A stretch of 64,000 nucleotides of DNA from Enterococcus raffinosus (GCF_018917525.1 NZ_JAHLOS010000001.1:248001-312000), one strand, 5' to 3'; shown: positions 16,296-25,395, counted from the stretch's first letter. Notes: generated from the sequence alone by a model not told the origin. Made by a program: numbers and translations.

Positions 16296-16920
16296 TTACA
16301 GCATTGAGGAAATTAGAAAAATTGTTCGTGAAGTGTTATTGGAGATGCAAGCAGAAACATTTCCAATTGGCATCTCTAACCGACACATACATTTAACGGA
16401 AGAACATTTCAGTATTCTATTTCCTAATGAAACAATCGAGCCTTTGAAGCCTTTGAAACAACCGGGGGAATTTGCCGCAAAGCAAACTGTGACTTTGGTT
16501 GGACCGAAGGGGGAAATTCGGAAAGTTCGGATTTTAGGACCATTGAGAAAACGATCGCAGGTTGAAATTTCTAAAACAGATGCACGAAATTTAGGGGTTC
16601 AACCACCGATTCGCTTATCTGGGAATTTGGATGATGCGGTGGAGATTACGTTGCGCAGTGAGTCGGCAGAAGTAACTATTCCAGCGGCAATCGTGGCAAA
16701 ACGCCATATCCATTTGAATGATCAGGATATGGAACGAATGGGCTTAAAGAAGGGCCAAGTGGTTTCAGTCGAAATTTTTGAAGGACCGCGAAAAACGATT
16801 TTCAATGATGTGGAATTGCGGCCAGGAAAGAATTTTGTGTTAGAAATGCACGTAGATACAGATGAAGCAAATGCAGCAGATATTCAGCCAAATACACGAG
16901 GACGGATTATTAAAGAATAA
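16288..16920 (+). CDS. pduL: PduL, microcompartment phosphotransacylase
   Basis: Converts propionyl-CoA + Pi to propionyl phosphate and recycles CoA inside the shell. Length 210 aa. The first 20 residues ([16 protein letters not shown]) form an encapsulation helix. Two metal-binding beta-barrel repeats are marked by G-I-S-N-R-H-I-H-L and A-K-R-H-I-H-L-N, whose histidines bind zinc in the family. It is unrelated to the Pta enzyme. Confidence 0.96.
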   Translation: MNNYSIEEIRKIVREVLLEMQAETFPIGISNRHIHLTEEHFSILFPNETIEPLKPLKQPGEFAAKQTVTLVGPKGEIRKVRILGPLRKRSQVEISKTDARNLGVQPPIRLSGNLDDAVEITLRSESAEVTIPAAIVAKRHIHLNDQDMERMGLKKGQVVSVEIFEGPRKTIFNDVELRPGKNFVLEMHVDTDEANAADIQPNTRGRIIKE

Positions 16921-16935
16921 TCCAAAGGAGGAAGT

Positions 16936-17775
16936 ATGGAATCTATCGAAAAAGCCAATCAATTATTAACATCTTTTCATGAACTTGTGAATACAAAGCA
17001 AGCCCAGGAGTTTGATCCTGAAGATGGCTATAAAGTTGGAGTTGATTTGGGTACTTCCTCTATTGTGTTGGTTGTTTTAGATGGGAAGAACCGACCAGTT
17101 TTTGGAGCTTTCGAATATGCCGATGTTATTCGCGACGGTCTGGTCGTTGATTATCAAAAGTCTGTTCAAATAGTGAATCGTTTGCGGGAGCAAGCCGAAG
17201 AAACACTAGGTTTTGCCTTGAAAGCAGCGTCTGGAGCGATTCCACCGGGAACGGTTGGAAACAATAAACGTGTGGTGGCAAATGTCATCGAAAGTGCGAA
17301 TATGCTGGCCGATCAGCTAGTCGATGAGCCAACAGCGGCGGCTTTAGTCTTAGGTGTAGACGATGGTGCTGTAGTGGACGTTGGTGGCGGAACGACCGGA
17401 ATCAGTATCTTTGAAAATGGTCAGCCGATCATTGTAGAAGATGAACCGACTGGTGGGACGCATATGACCTTGGTGATTGCTGGAAATAATCGAATTTCGA
17501 TCAAGGAGGCAGAGAAGATCAAACGTGATCCTGCTCGTGATCGAGAGAATTTCATTATTTGCCGTCCAGTCATTCAGCGAATGGCGAACATTACCGCAAA
17601 TGTTTTACGAAAACATCCAACGGAACCTATCTATGTAGTCGGTGGTGCTTCTTACCTATCTGAATTTGAAAAGGAATTTTCAAATTATTTAAATCAAACA
17701 GTATTTAAACCAAAATATCCTCAATTTGTAACACCAATTGGAATTGCGATGTCTTCTACACCAATCGTTGATTAA
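16936..17775 (+). CDS. eutJ: EutJ-like actin-fold chaperone of the pdu locus
   Basis: A 279-aa Hsp70/actin-like ATPase annotated EutJ in Listeria pdu clusters, in the same position after pduL. Motifs are V-G-V-D-L-G-T-S-S-I-V-L-V (phosphate 1), D-V-G-G-G-T-T-G-I-S (phosphate 2) and V-V-G-G-A-S (adenosine). The substrate is unknown; a role in folding or loading compartment enzymes is presumed from the fold. AAAGGAGG precedes ATG. Confidence 0.88.
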   Translation: MESIEKANQLLTSFHELVNTKQAQEFDPEDGYKVGVDLGTSSIVLVVLDGKNRPVFGAFEYADVIRDGLVVDYQKSVQIVNRLREQAEETLGFALKAASGAIPPGTVGNNKRVVANVIESANMLADQLVDEPTAAALVLGVDDGAVVDVGGGTTGISIFENGQPIIVEDEPTGGTHMTLVIAGNNRISIKEAEKIKRDPARDRENFIICRPVIQRMANITANVLRKHPTEPIYVVGGASYLSEFEKEFSNYLNQTVFKPKYPQFVTPIGIAMSSTPIVD

Positions 17776-17842
17776 ACAAGAAGCGATAGCAGTAGCCAAT
17801 TGAATAGAAACGATATCTGCACTAAGAATTGGGAGTAAGAAT

Positions 17843-18379
17843 ATGGACGAGTTAGTTGAGCGTATTATTTCAATCATCAATCAGCGAGAACACAATACCT
17901 TATTTCTTTCTTGTCGTACCCCTTCCCAGATAAATCAAGGAATTAGAGGCTTTTTATACAATAAGCAGATTCATTTGAGTGACGTAGATGTTCTATTTTT
18001 AGAGCGGTTCATTCAAAAAGACAGTGCTGATCCTCTAGTGAGTTGGCTGTATCAAAGCTATAACTATGATTGTCACCTGACGTTTGAACTGGCTTTTTCA
18101 AACACGGAGCTGATTCCAAATGAATTATTCAACGAATGCAGTGTGACATTGCTTAACAATCAAGGCAAACAATATTTTCAATTTCCCAAAAAAGTGATTA
18201 CCTACCAACAAGTGGCGATGCTTACGCAGGAAGATATTCTGCTTTTGGCATCCAATCAACTCATTACAGATTTGGCGAGGGAGCGATTGCAGGAAAAGAA
18301 AGTCATTGTTGTAGAAAGGAGTTCACCCTATGCTGATGGCAAAAGTAGTTGGGAGTGTAGTTTCGACTCAAAAAGATGA
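17843..18379 (+). CDS. pduM: PduM-like microcompartment assembly protein
   Basis: A poorly conserved protein required for compartment structure in Salmonella. The C-terminal part follows the PduM pattern: V-T-L-L-N-N-Q-G, V-I-T-Y-Q-Q-V-A-M-L-T, L-I-T-D-L-A-R-E and K-V-I-V-V-E. The normal family end is near V-V-E-R-S-S; here the frame runs on for about 17 residues into pduN in another frame, a 50-nt overlap. Ribosome site GGGAGTAAGA. Position between eutJ and pduN supports the call. Confidence 0.78.
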   Translation: MDELVERIISIINQREHNTLFLSCRTPSQINQGIRGFLYNKQIHLSDVDVLFLERFIQKDSADPLVSWLYQSYNYDCHLTFELAFSNTELIPNELFNECSVTLLNNQGKQYFQFPKKVITYQQVAMLTQEDILLLASNQLITDLARERLQEKKVIVVERSSPYADGKSSWECSFDSKR

Positions 18380-18593
18380 ATCATTGGTTGGAAAGAAATT
18401 GATGATCATTCAACCGATTAATGCTGAGCAACAGAATATTCGTTTCCAACAGGTGGCGGCGGATACAGTAGGGGCTGGCATTGGCGATTATGTCTTATTG
18501 ACCAGCGGATCTTCTGCTAGAAAACTGTTTTCGACTCCTTCAGATGCTGTTGATTATGCAATCGTTGGAATTATTGACACGTTTGATTTTTAG
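18330..18593 (+). CDS. pduN: PduN, pentameric vertex protein
   Basis: EutN/CcmL-type pentamer (87 aa) that caps the shell vertices. Motifs are A-K-V-V-G-S-V-V-S-T-Q-K, L-V-G-K-K-L-M-I-I-Q, the D-T-V-G-A-G-I-G-D-Y-V-L-L turn, G-S-S-A-R and D-Y-A-I-V-G-I-I-D. The start is ATG 18330, 6 nt behind AAAGGAG, or ATG 18336. It lies within the 3' end of the pduM frame. Confidence 0.94.
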   Translation: MLMAKVVGSVVSTQKDESLVGKKLMIIQPINAEQQNIRFQQVAADTVGAGIGDYVLLTSGSSARKLFSTPSDAVDYAIVGIIDTFDF

Positions 18594-18610
18594 GGAGCTG
18601 AGGAAAGTAT

Positions 18611-19603
18611 ATGGCGATTTATACAAAAACGGGAGATAAAGGAACAACGAGCCTTTTTGATGGAACACGAGTAGAAAAATCAGATTTGCGCGTGGATACT
18701 TATGGAACGTTTGATGAATGCTGTGCTCAAGTCAGTGTCGCTCAGAAATTGGCGAAGGATTCAGAAACAATTGAACACTTAGAATGGGTCCAGCATAAAC
18801 TATTCCAATTAAACGCAGAAATTGCAACAAAACAAGACATGGCAAAGCTGGAAGCGAAGAGTACATTGGTTGGAGAAAACGACATCCATCAAATGGAAGC
18901 GTGGATTGATCAGTACACTAAGCGTTTACCAGAATTGCATAGTTTTATTTTACCGGGTCAGACACTGCCAGCTGCTCAGCTACATGTTGCTCGAGCTGTT
19001 TGTCGGCGGGGCGAACGGTTACTGACAGAGCTGTCCAAGTCTGTTAACATCCGGGAAGAGGTACGAAAATTTGTTAATCGCCTATCGGATTGCCTGTATA
19101 TTTTTGCTCGCATGGAAGATCAATGTGAGACTGAAAAACAGCTGATTAATGAGATCCTGCGTCGTTACCTTGAACAAAGCGGATCGCAAATAAAAGCGAG
19201 TAATTTGGATAAAAATCATGCGATCTTTCAAGCTTGCGAAGCACAAGCATTAAAAATGGGTGTCCCAGTCTCAATGGCGTTAGTCGATAAGGCAGGCAAT
19301 CTGTTCAGCTTTTATCGAATGGCTGGCGCATTGCTCGTTAGCGAGGAGTTAGCTCAGAAAAAGGCGTACTCAGCTGTAGCGATGAAGACCGATACTCACG
19401 AACTGAGTGAGCTGGTTCAACCAGCAGCCGATCTCTATCAGCTGGAAACATTGACTGATGGACAAATCGTCACATTTGGCGGCGGACTTGTAATTAGGAA
19501 CGCAGCGGGTGAAGTGATTGGCGGTTTAGGAATCAGCGGCGGCTCGGTTGAAGAAGATAGGACGATTGCTCAAAAAGGTTTAGAGAAGTTGAAGGAGATT
19601 TGA
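18611..19603 (+). CDS. pduO: PduO, cobalamin adenosyltransferase with C-terminal PduOC/GlcG-like domain
   Basis: Residues 1-185 are a PduO-type ATP:cob(I)alamin adenosyltransferase: Y-T-K-T-G-D-K-G-T-T-S-L and the active-site helix A-R-A-V-C-R-R-G-E-R, ending in the V-N-R-L-S-D-C-L-Y signature. Residues about 200-330 are a PduOC (DUF336) domain with A-L-V-D-K-A-G-N-L and G-A-L-L-V-S, in Salmonella known to bind heme. It regenerates AdoCbl from cob(I)alamin supplied by PduS. Full length (330 aa), 1 nt before pduP. Confidence 0.94.
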   Translation: MAIYTKTGDKGTTSLFDGTRVEKSDLRVDTYGTFDECCAQVSVAQKLAKDSETIEHLEWVQHKLFQLNAEIATKQDMAKLEAKSTLVGENDIHQMEAWIDQYTKRLPELHSFILPGQTLPAAQLHVARAVCRRGERLLTELSKSVNIREEVRKFVNRLSDCLYIFARMEDQCETEKQLINEILRRYLEQSGSQIKASNLDKNHAIFQACEAQALKMGVPVSMALVDKAGNLFSFYRMAGALLVSEELAQKKAYSAVAMKTDTHELSELVQPAADLYQLETLTDGQIVTFGGGLVIRNAAGEVIGGLGISGGSVEEDRTIAQKGLEKLKEI

Positions 19604-19604
19604 C

Positions 19605-20990
19605 ATGCGTGAAGAAGAGATAAAAGAAGTCATCAAAAAAATTCTTCAGGAAGCTCAAGCAACAACATCTCCAACGAAGGAATTTGGTGTTTTTGAGACC
19701 GTTGAAGAAGCGATTCATGCGGCAAAATTTGCCCAAGAATGTTATGAAAATCAAACCCTTGAAACCAGAAGGAAAGTAATTGAGGCAATTCGTTGCGGCA
19801 TGCGTCCGCATGTTGAAAAGATTGCCCGCGATACTTTAGATGAAACGGGAATGGGGCGATATGAAGATAAGATACAAAAACTGCAGCTAGCGATCAATAA
19901 GACTCCAGGCGTGGAGGATTTGCGAACGGAAGCGTTGACTGGTGATAACGGAATGACTTTGTACGAATTATCGCCTTATGGCGTGGTTGGGGCTGTGACT
20001 CCTAGTACGAATCCAGCTGAAACGTTAATCTGTAACGCGATTGGTATGCTGGCAGCAGGAAACGCGATCTATTTCAGTGTCCATCCGGGAGCTAAAAAGA
20101 TTTCTCGCTGGGTTGTAAGCAAGATGAATGAGCTGATTTATGATGCCTGTGGGATTCAAAATTTAATCGTGTCGATTACTGAGCCTTCAATTGAAGCAGC
20201 ACAGGAAATGATGGAGCATCCAGATGTTCCATTGCTGGCGATTACAGGGGGACCAGGGGTAGTACGGCAAGCATTAAGAAGTGGAAAAAAAGTTATTGCA
20301 GCAGGCGAAGGAAATCCACCATCGCTGGTTGATGAAACAGCGAATATCGAGAAAGCCGCAAAAGACATTGTTATTGGCGCATCGTTTGATAACAACATTT
20401 TGTGTACAGCTGAGAAAAGCGTAGTTGTTGTGGAACAGGTAGCGGACTATTTGATCCTGCAAATGGAAAAAAATGGTGCCTATCTGGTTCAAGATGAAGC
20501 GGTTATTCAAAAAATGATGGATATGACCATTATGGAAAATGGGGCACCTAGCCGGAAATTTATCGGAAAAGATGCCAATTACATTTTAGCTGAAGCTGGT
20601 ATCAAGGTAGATTTTGACGTTCGGGTCATCATTTTGCGAGCGGATAAAATTCATCCGTTTGTAGTGAAGGAAATGCTGATGCCGATTCTGCCAGTCGTTA
20701 CCGTCAGCGATTTTGACGAGGGATTAGCGACGGCACTGCAAATTGAGAATCGACGCCATCATACAGCGACAATGCATTCTCAAAATGTTGGTCGAATGAA
20801 TATTGCAGCGAAGAAATTTCAAACATCGATTTTTGTTAAGAATGGTTCATCATTTGCCGGTTTAGGCTTTGGTGGTGAAGGACCAACGACCTTTACGATC
20901 GCAACACCGACTGGAGAATGTACTACCTCCGCTCGCGATTTTGCTCGCAAACGTCGTTGTGTGTTAACTGATGGGTTCTCAATTCGATAA
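19605..20990 (+). CDS. pduP: PduP, CoA-acylating propionaldehyde dehydrogenase
   Basis: Oxidizes propionaldehyde with NAD+ and CoA to propionyl-CoA inside the shell. Residues 1-18 (E-E-E-I-K-E-V-I-K-K-I-L-Q-E-A) are an encapsulation helix, then a linker. The body shows T-P-S-T-N-P-A-E-T and the catalytic Cys in N-N-I-L-C-T-A-E-K (about residue 266). Length 461 aa is standard. The ribosome site GAAGGAG lies within the end of pduO. Confidence 0.96.
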   Translation: MREEEIKEVIKKILQEAQATTSPTKEFGVFETVEEAIHAAKFAQECYENQTLETRRKVIEAIRCGMRPHVEKIARDTLDETGMGRYEDKIQKLQLAINKTPGVEDLRTEALTGDNGMTLYELSPYGVVGAVTPSTNPAETLICNAIGMLAAGNAIYFSVHPGAKKISRWVVSKMNELIYDACGIQNLIVSITEPSIEAAQEMMEHPDVPLLAITGGPGVVRQALRSGKKVIAAGEGNPPSLVDETANIEKAAKDIVIGASFDNNILCTAEKSVVVVEQVADYLILQMEKNGAYLVQDEAVIQKMMDMTIMENGAPSRKFIGKDANYILAEAGIKVDFDVRVIILRADKIHPFVVKEMLMPILPVVTVSDFDEGLATALQIENRRHHTATMHSQNVGRMNIAAKKFQTSIFVKNGSSFAGLGFGGEGPTTFTIATPTGECTTSARDFARKRRCVLTDGFSIR

Positions 20991-21004
20991 AGGAGGGATT
21001 CTTT

Positions 21005-22123
21005 TTGAAAAAATGGTCAATGAAACCAGAAATTTATTCTGGCTTTGCCAGTCTGGAACGACTGCAGCAATTTGAAAAAGAAAACCTCTGCTTTGTTTGT
21101 GATCCTTATTTAGCTGAATCTGCCAGTTTAAAACGAATTTTAGGGTATGTAAAACGAACCAATACCGTCGAGATTTATTCTGATATTATCCCCGATCCTC
21201 CGATCGAAACGGTCGTAGATGGAATCGAGAAAATGACCAAACACCAGCCAACTGTAGTGATCGCAGTTGGCGGGGGATCGGCGATTGATACAGCAAAAGC
21301 GATGCTTTTCTTCTACAAACGAACGACTGGCAATAAAGTAAAGCGATTTGTGGCTATCCCCACCACAAGCGGAACAGGATCGGAAGTAACCAGTGCGTCG
21401 GTAATCACCGATACACAGAACAAAATAAAATATCCGATTTTCCACGAAGCGATCATTCCTCATGAGGCGATCTTGGACGCAAGCTTGGTCATGTCTAGCC
21501 CACCATCCGTTACAGCGTTTAGTGGACTCGACGTATTAACTCATGCGCTGGAATCACTAGCTTCAGTGAACCGCACCAACTATACAAACGCGTTGGCTGA
21601 AAAAGCGACAGAATTGGTTTTCCAATTTTTGCCGACGTGTGTGAATCAAGGAATGGAGCTGGATGCACGGATTCAAATGCATGAAGCCTCGACCTTAGCT
21701 GGGTTAGCCTTTGATGCTGCGGGCTTAGGTGTCTGTCACGCGATCGCTCATCAAGTAGGAGCGAATTTCAAGGTTCCTCATGGATTAGCCAATTCGATGC
21801 TGTTGCCTTACGTGATTCAAGCAAACAGCAAGGATAAAGAAACCAGGAAAAATTATGCGCGAATTTCTCGTAAGCTGGGTATTTGTCCACCGAGCTTGCC
21901 AGATCATTTAGCGGTTTCAAATCTTGCTCAGGCAGTTCAACAATTAGCTATTGAATGTAAAGCGCCGATTAAGTTGAACAGCTTTGGGATTCAAGAAGAG
22001 GCTGCTTTGTCAGCTGAGGATGTTATCGCGAATAATGCATTAAATGATACGACCTTTAAGACGAATCCCATTCAGTTTTCAGCGGATGAGATTAAAGAGA
22101 TTTATCGAAATATCATAAAATAA
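21005..22123 (+). CDS. pduQ: PduQ, iron-dependent propanol dehydrogenase
   Basis: Group III (iron-containing) alcohol dehydrogenase that reduces propionaldehyde to propanol and so recycles NADH to NAD+ for PduP. NAD site G-G-G-S-A-I-D-T-A-K-A (about residue 95), T-T-S-G-T-G-S-E-V-T, and iron ligands in D-V-L-T-H-A-L-E, C-H-A-I-A-H-Q and V-P-H-G-L. The start is TTG 21005, 7 nt behind AAGGAGGG; ATG 21020 is an alternative without a good site. Length 372 aa. Confidence 0.94.
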   Translation: MKKWSMKPEIYSGFASLERLQQFEKENLCFVCDPYLAESASLKRILGYVKRTNTVEIYSDIIPDPPIETVVDGIEKMTKHQPTVVIAVGGGSAIDTAKAMLFFYKRTTGNKVKRFVAIPTTSGTGSEVTSASVITDTQNKIKYPIFHEAIIPHEAILDASLVMSSPPSVTAFSGLDVLTHALESLASVNRTNYTNALAEKATELVFQFLPTCVNQGMELDARIQMHEASTLAGLAFDAAGLGVCHAIAHQVGANFKVPHGLANSMLLPYVIQANSKDKETRKNYARISRKLGICPPSLPDHLAVSNLAQAVQQLAIECKAPIKLNSFGIQEEAALSAEDVIANNALNDTTFKTNPIQFSADEIKEIYRNIIK

Positions 22124-22170
22124 TCATCATTCCTGACAATAATTTATCACTTTAACGGGTAGAAAACCGC

Positions 22171-22176
22171 TATAAT
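22171..22176 (+). promoter_or_regulatory. possible promoter -10 before the channel gene
   Basis: A perfect TATAAT lies 65 nt before the ATG of the channel gene, without a recognizable -35 box at 17 nt; a small inverted repeat (CGGGT/ACCCG-like, 22155-22170) covers the spacer. This is the form expected of an activator-dependent promoter, perhaps under PocR. Confidence 0.4.
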
Positions 22177-22240
22177 AAAGATAGGTAAATTGTCGGGAGT
22201 CAGTTGCGAAAGTCAGAAAAAAGAATAAGGAGGTCTCATT

Positions 22241-22957
22241 ATGAATAGTCCTGTATTTGGTGAATTTTTTGGTACGGTTGTTCTGATTCTTTTTGGTTCA
22301 GGTGTTGGTTGCTCTGTCAATTTGAAAGGTACCTTGGCAAAGGGTGTCGGAGCTAGTTGGTTGTACATTGCAATGGGCTGGGGTGTTGCGGTTATGCTGG
22401 GTGTGTTAGCCAGCGGACATTTCGGTTCACCAGGGCACTTGAATCCGGCAGTAACGATTGGATTTGCGGTTGCTGGTTCCTTTGAATGGGGACAGGTAGC
22501 ACCATTTATCTTGGCTCAGGTTGCCGGTGCTTTTGTCGGCGCGTTGATTGCAGCGATCCACTTCTGGCCGCATTTCCAAAACACGACGGTTGAAGAAGGA
22601 AACAGCGTTGGAATTTTTGCTACTGGACCAGCAATTCCAAGCACAGCATTAAACTTAGTTAGTGAAATCATTGCTACTTGTTTCTTCGTATTAGCGATTC
22701 AATTAATGCCAGCTGATATTCCTCCTGGTTTACAACCATTGATGCTTGTCTTCGTCTTGATCGGAATTGGTCTATCACTAGGATCGACCACTGGTTATGC
22801 CATCAACCCTTGCCGTGATTTTGGCCCACGGTTGATGTATGCGTTAATGCCTATTCCAAATAAAGGCGATGCCAATTGGGGTTATGCATGGATTCCAATC
22901 GTTGGCCCAATCATTGGTGCATGTATTGCGACCTTATTAGTGAAAGGTCTAGGATAA
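22241..22957 (+). CDS. pduF: MIP-family channel, probable propanediol/glycerol facilitator (PduF-like)
   Basis: Aquaglyceroporin-type membrane protein (238 aa, six helices predicted by hydrophobicity) that likely lets 1,2-propanediol or glycerol into the cell. The first pore half-helix has the standard L-N-P-A-V-T-I; the second reads I-N-P-C-R-D-F-G-P-R, with Cys for Ala in the NPA box, while the selectivity Arg is present. The AAGGAGG site is strong. Location between pduQ and pduW supports a PDU role. Confidence 0.9.
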   Translation: MNSPVFGEFFGTVVLILFGSGVGCSVNLKGTLAKGVGASWLYIAMGWGVAVMLGVLASGHFGSPGHLNPAVTIGFAVAGSFEWGQVAPFILAQVAGAFVGALIAAIHFWPHFQNTTVEEGNSVGIFATGPAIPSTALNLVSEIIATCFFVLAIQLMPADIPPGLQPLMLVFVLIGIGLSLGSTTGYAINPCRDFGPRLMYALMPIPNKGDANWGYAWIPIVGPIIGACIATLLVKGLG

Positions 22958-22975
22958 ATTTTAATGTAGAATCAA

Positions 22976-23018
22976 AATGAATTCGTCTGACACTCCATGA
23001 GTAGCAGACGAATTCATT
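22976..23018 (+). repeat. perfect inverted repeat between pduF and pduW
   Basis: AATGAATTCGTCTG pairs perfectly with CAGACGAATTCATT over a 15-nt loop. There is no T run after it, so it is more likely a processing or stability hairpin, or partial terminator, setting relative pduF and pduW levels. It ends 19 nt before the pduW start. Confidence 0.7.
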
Positions 23019-23037
23019 ATTATTAAGGGGGAAAAAT

Positions 23038-24222
23038 ATGGCGAATAAAATCATGTCAATCAATGCCGGTAGTTCCTCATTGAAATTTCAATTATTCGAA
23101 ATGCCTGAGGAAACACTGTTAGTAAAAGGTTTATTTGAACGTATCGGATTAGAAGAGGAAATGGGATTCTCTTATTCATTGAAAGACACAAAAGTAAAAA
23201 CAACCGTTAAAGGAAAAACTCATGAAGAGGCAATCGATTTTCTATTGCAGTTTTTACTGGAGAGAAATGTTTTAACCAGTTTGCAGGAGCTGGCTGGCGT
23301 GGGTCACCGTGTAGCTCATGGCGGGGAAGATTTCAAAAAATCTAGCTTGGTGGATCAGGACGCATTACAAAAAATCAAGGCGCTAGGAAAATTAGCTCCT
23401 TTGCATAACCCTGTGAATGTGGTCGGTATCGAGGCATTGCAAAAGGATTTGCCTGATTGTCCGCAAGTCGCTGTTTTTGATACCTCCTTTCATCAGACGA
23501 TGGAGGCTAAAAATTATATCTATCCATTGCCTTATCGATTCTATGAAGAGGATAGCGTCCGACGCTACGGCTTCCATGGAACCAGTCATCAATTTGTAGC
23601 GTCTGAAGCAGCTAACTGTCTTGAAAAACCACTAGAGTCATTGAAGATTATTTCCTGTCATTTAGGAAATGGGGCAAGTATTTGTGGAATTAAGGACGGA
23701 AAGTCGGTCATCACCTCAATGGGCTTTACACCTTTAGCAGGGCTAATGATGGGGACGCGATGCGGCGATATTGATCCATCGATTATTCCATTTTTACAAA
23801 ATGAGAAAAATCTTTCCGCTAATGATATGGATAAGCTGATGAATGCGGAATCTGGTTTTAAGGGTATCACAGGCTTCAGCAGCGATACGCGGGATATCAT
23901 TAGTGAGGCTGAAAAAGGCAATGACAGAGCAAAGCTTGCGCTGGATATGTTTGCTAGTCGTGTGAAGCAAACGATTGGTGCCTATGCGGCAGAGCTTGAC
24001 GGTGTGGATGTCTTGATCTTTACCGCTGGAATCGGCGAGAATTCTTCTGTTATTCGAGAAATGATTTGTGAGAATTTAACCTTCTTAGGAATTGAGCTGG
24101 ACCCACAAATGAATCAGCAAAATAGCAGAAGAATCAGCACCGACGCCTCTAAAGTAGAAGTGCTAGTGGTTGAAACAAATGAAGAATTAATGATCGTCAG
24201 AGATACGTATCATTTGATTTAA
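23038..24222 (+). CDS. pduW: PduW, propionate kinase
   Basis: Acetokinase-family enzyme (394 aa) that makes ATP from propionyl phosphate in the cytosol. It carries [28 protein letters not shown] and G-N-G-A-S-I. It differs clearly from the ackA product at 5.3 kb, so it is a dedicated paralogue. AAGGGGG lies before ATG. It ends the plus-strand pdu genes, followed by a strong terminator. Confidence 0.93.
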   Translation: MANKIMSINAGSSSLKFQLFEMPEETLLVKGLFERIGLEEEMGFSYSLKDTKVKTTVKGKTHEEAIDFLLQFLLERNVLTSLQELAGVGHRVAHGGEDFKKSSLVDQDALQKIKALGKLAPLHNPVNVVGIEALQKDLPDCPQVAVFDTSFHQTMEAKNYIYPLPYRFYEEDSVRRYGFHGTSHQFVASEAANCLEKPLESLKIISCHLGNGASICGIKDGKSVITSMGFTPLAGLMMGTRCGDIDPSIIPFLQNEKNLSANDMDKLMNAESGFKGITGFSSDTRDIISEAEKGNDRAKLALDMFASRVKQTIGAYAAELDGVDVLIFTAGIGENSSVIREMICENLTFLGIELDPQMNQQNSRRISTDASKVEVLVVETNEELMIVRDTYHLI

Positions 24223-24240
24223 ATGATTATTTTACAATAA

Positions 24241-24280
24241 GACAACCTCCCATTCTAAAAAGGAATCGGGAGGTTGTTTC
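24241..24280 (+). terminator. terminator of the plus-strand pdu genes
   Basis: GACAACCTCCC pairs with GGGAGGTTGTTT, with a smaller ATTC/GAAT pair inside, then TTTC. Confidence 0.85.
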
Positions 24281-24407
24281 ATTTGGATTGAAGCAGACAG
24301 GAAATTATTAGTGCTCAAACGCGAGTGAACTCAAAAAAACGACTTTTTAGAGGAAAGCAATGAATGGTAAAATGAAAGGGATAAGGCAAGAGGAAGGAGA
24401 GAAATGG

Positions 24408-25238
24408 ATGGATAAAAAAGCCCTTGTAAATAAAAGTATCGACTATATTTTAGCTCATCTTGAAGAACCAATCACGATCGAAGATGTCGCAAATCATTTG
24501 TCCTTTTCTAAGTATTACTTTTGCCGCATGTTCAAAGAGGTGACTGGAGAAGGGGTTTATTCTTTTATCAAACGTTTGAAAGTCGAACAAAGTGCGATAG
24601 ATCTGAAACTTCAAAAGGATAAACGAATTACAGATATCGGGTTGGATTACGGATATAGTGCGTCTAATTACAGCTCCCTATTCAAAGAGCATTATCAGCT
24701 TTCGCCAAATGATTACCGAAAATCATTGGAGGCGTCGACGATTTCAAATCCTTTCTATCCTCAGAAGCAAGAAGTTTTAGACACATTTGAAGAGTATCAG
24801 AAGAAGGTTGAATTAAAAGAACTAAATGATCTATATGTGGTCTATGAGAGAATGCTGGGCAATTATGCGGAGTTGAAAAGTAGCTGGTCGGCGTTGGTCG
24901 AAGAGAATGCCTATTATGAAGACACGACTGTGATGATCGAAAAATTCTATAATGATCCAGCCGTTGCGATCGACGGTCACAGTATTTGTGATCTATGCTT
25001 TACGCTTAATGAGGAAATCAAAGAGAAAAATACCATGGTGATAACCGGCGGCAGGTACGCTATTTATCCGTATAGCGGAGCGATTGATGGCATTTTCCGA
25101 GTGATGCAGGGCTTTTTTAGGATCTGGCTTCCTGAAAGCGGCTATCAGATGCGTGAAAAATATGGATTGACGATTTATCGTAAAATTGATTGGGAAAATG
25201 ATTATGTACAGTTGGACATGTGCATTCCGGTTGAATAG
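24408..25238 (+). CDS. AraC-family regulator with GyrI-like effector domain
   Basis: Residues 1-105 are an N-terminal AraC HTH pair (I-E-D-V-A-N-H-L-S-F-S-K-Y-Y-F-C-R-M-F-K and I-G-L-D-Y-G-Y-S-A-S-N-Y-S). The rest is a GyrI-like/effector-binding domain of the SOUL/BmrR type (V-V-Y-E-R-M-L-G-N-Y near its start; G-G-R-Y-A-I-Y-P-Y-S-G later). ATG 24408 follows AAGGAGAG; an in-frame ATG at 24360 lacks this. Its terminator and orientation make it a single-gene unit. The ligand is unknown; a link to pdu is only by position. Confidence 0.88.
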   Translation: MDKKALVNKSIDYILAHLEEPITIEDVANHLSFSKYYFCRMFKEVTGEGVYSFIKRLKVEQSAIDLKLQKDKRITDIGLDYGYSASNYSSLFKEHYQLSPNDYRKSLEASTISNPFYPQKQEVLDTFEEYQKKVELKELNDLYVVYERMLGNYAELKSSWSALVEENAYYEDTTVMIEKFYNDPAVAIDGHSICDLCFTLNEEIKEKNTMVITGGRYAIYPYSGAIDGIFRVMQGFFRIWLPESGYQMREKYGLTIYRKIDWENDYVQLDMCIPVE

Positions 25239-25262
25239 AGCAAGAATTCAGAAGTCGACAAG

Positions 25263-25328
25263 AAGATTCTTTTCTACAATAGGATTATCTAAAACAGATA
25301 ATTTTACTGTAGAGGAGAATCTTTTTTT
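25263..25328 (+). terminator. compound terminator after the AraC gene
   Basis: Nested pairs AAGATTC/GAATCTT, CTACA/TGTAG and TTATCT/AGATAA, followed by TTTTTTT. Confidence 0.8.
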
Positions 25329-25395
25329 GAACTTGTAAAGAAAGTATAAAATTTTCACATGAATAAATCGCTTTATAGCAGGTATATCCATGTCC

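Noticed and set aside
23038-24222. Second housekeeping acetate kinase
   Set aside because: Its place after pduF within the pdu genes and its divergence from ackA at 5.3 kb favour a propionate kinase role.
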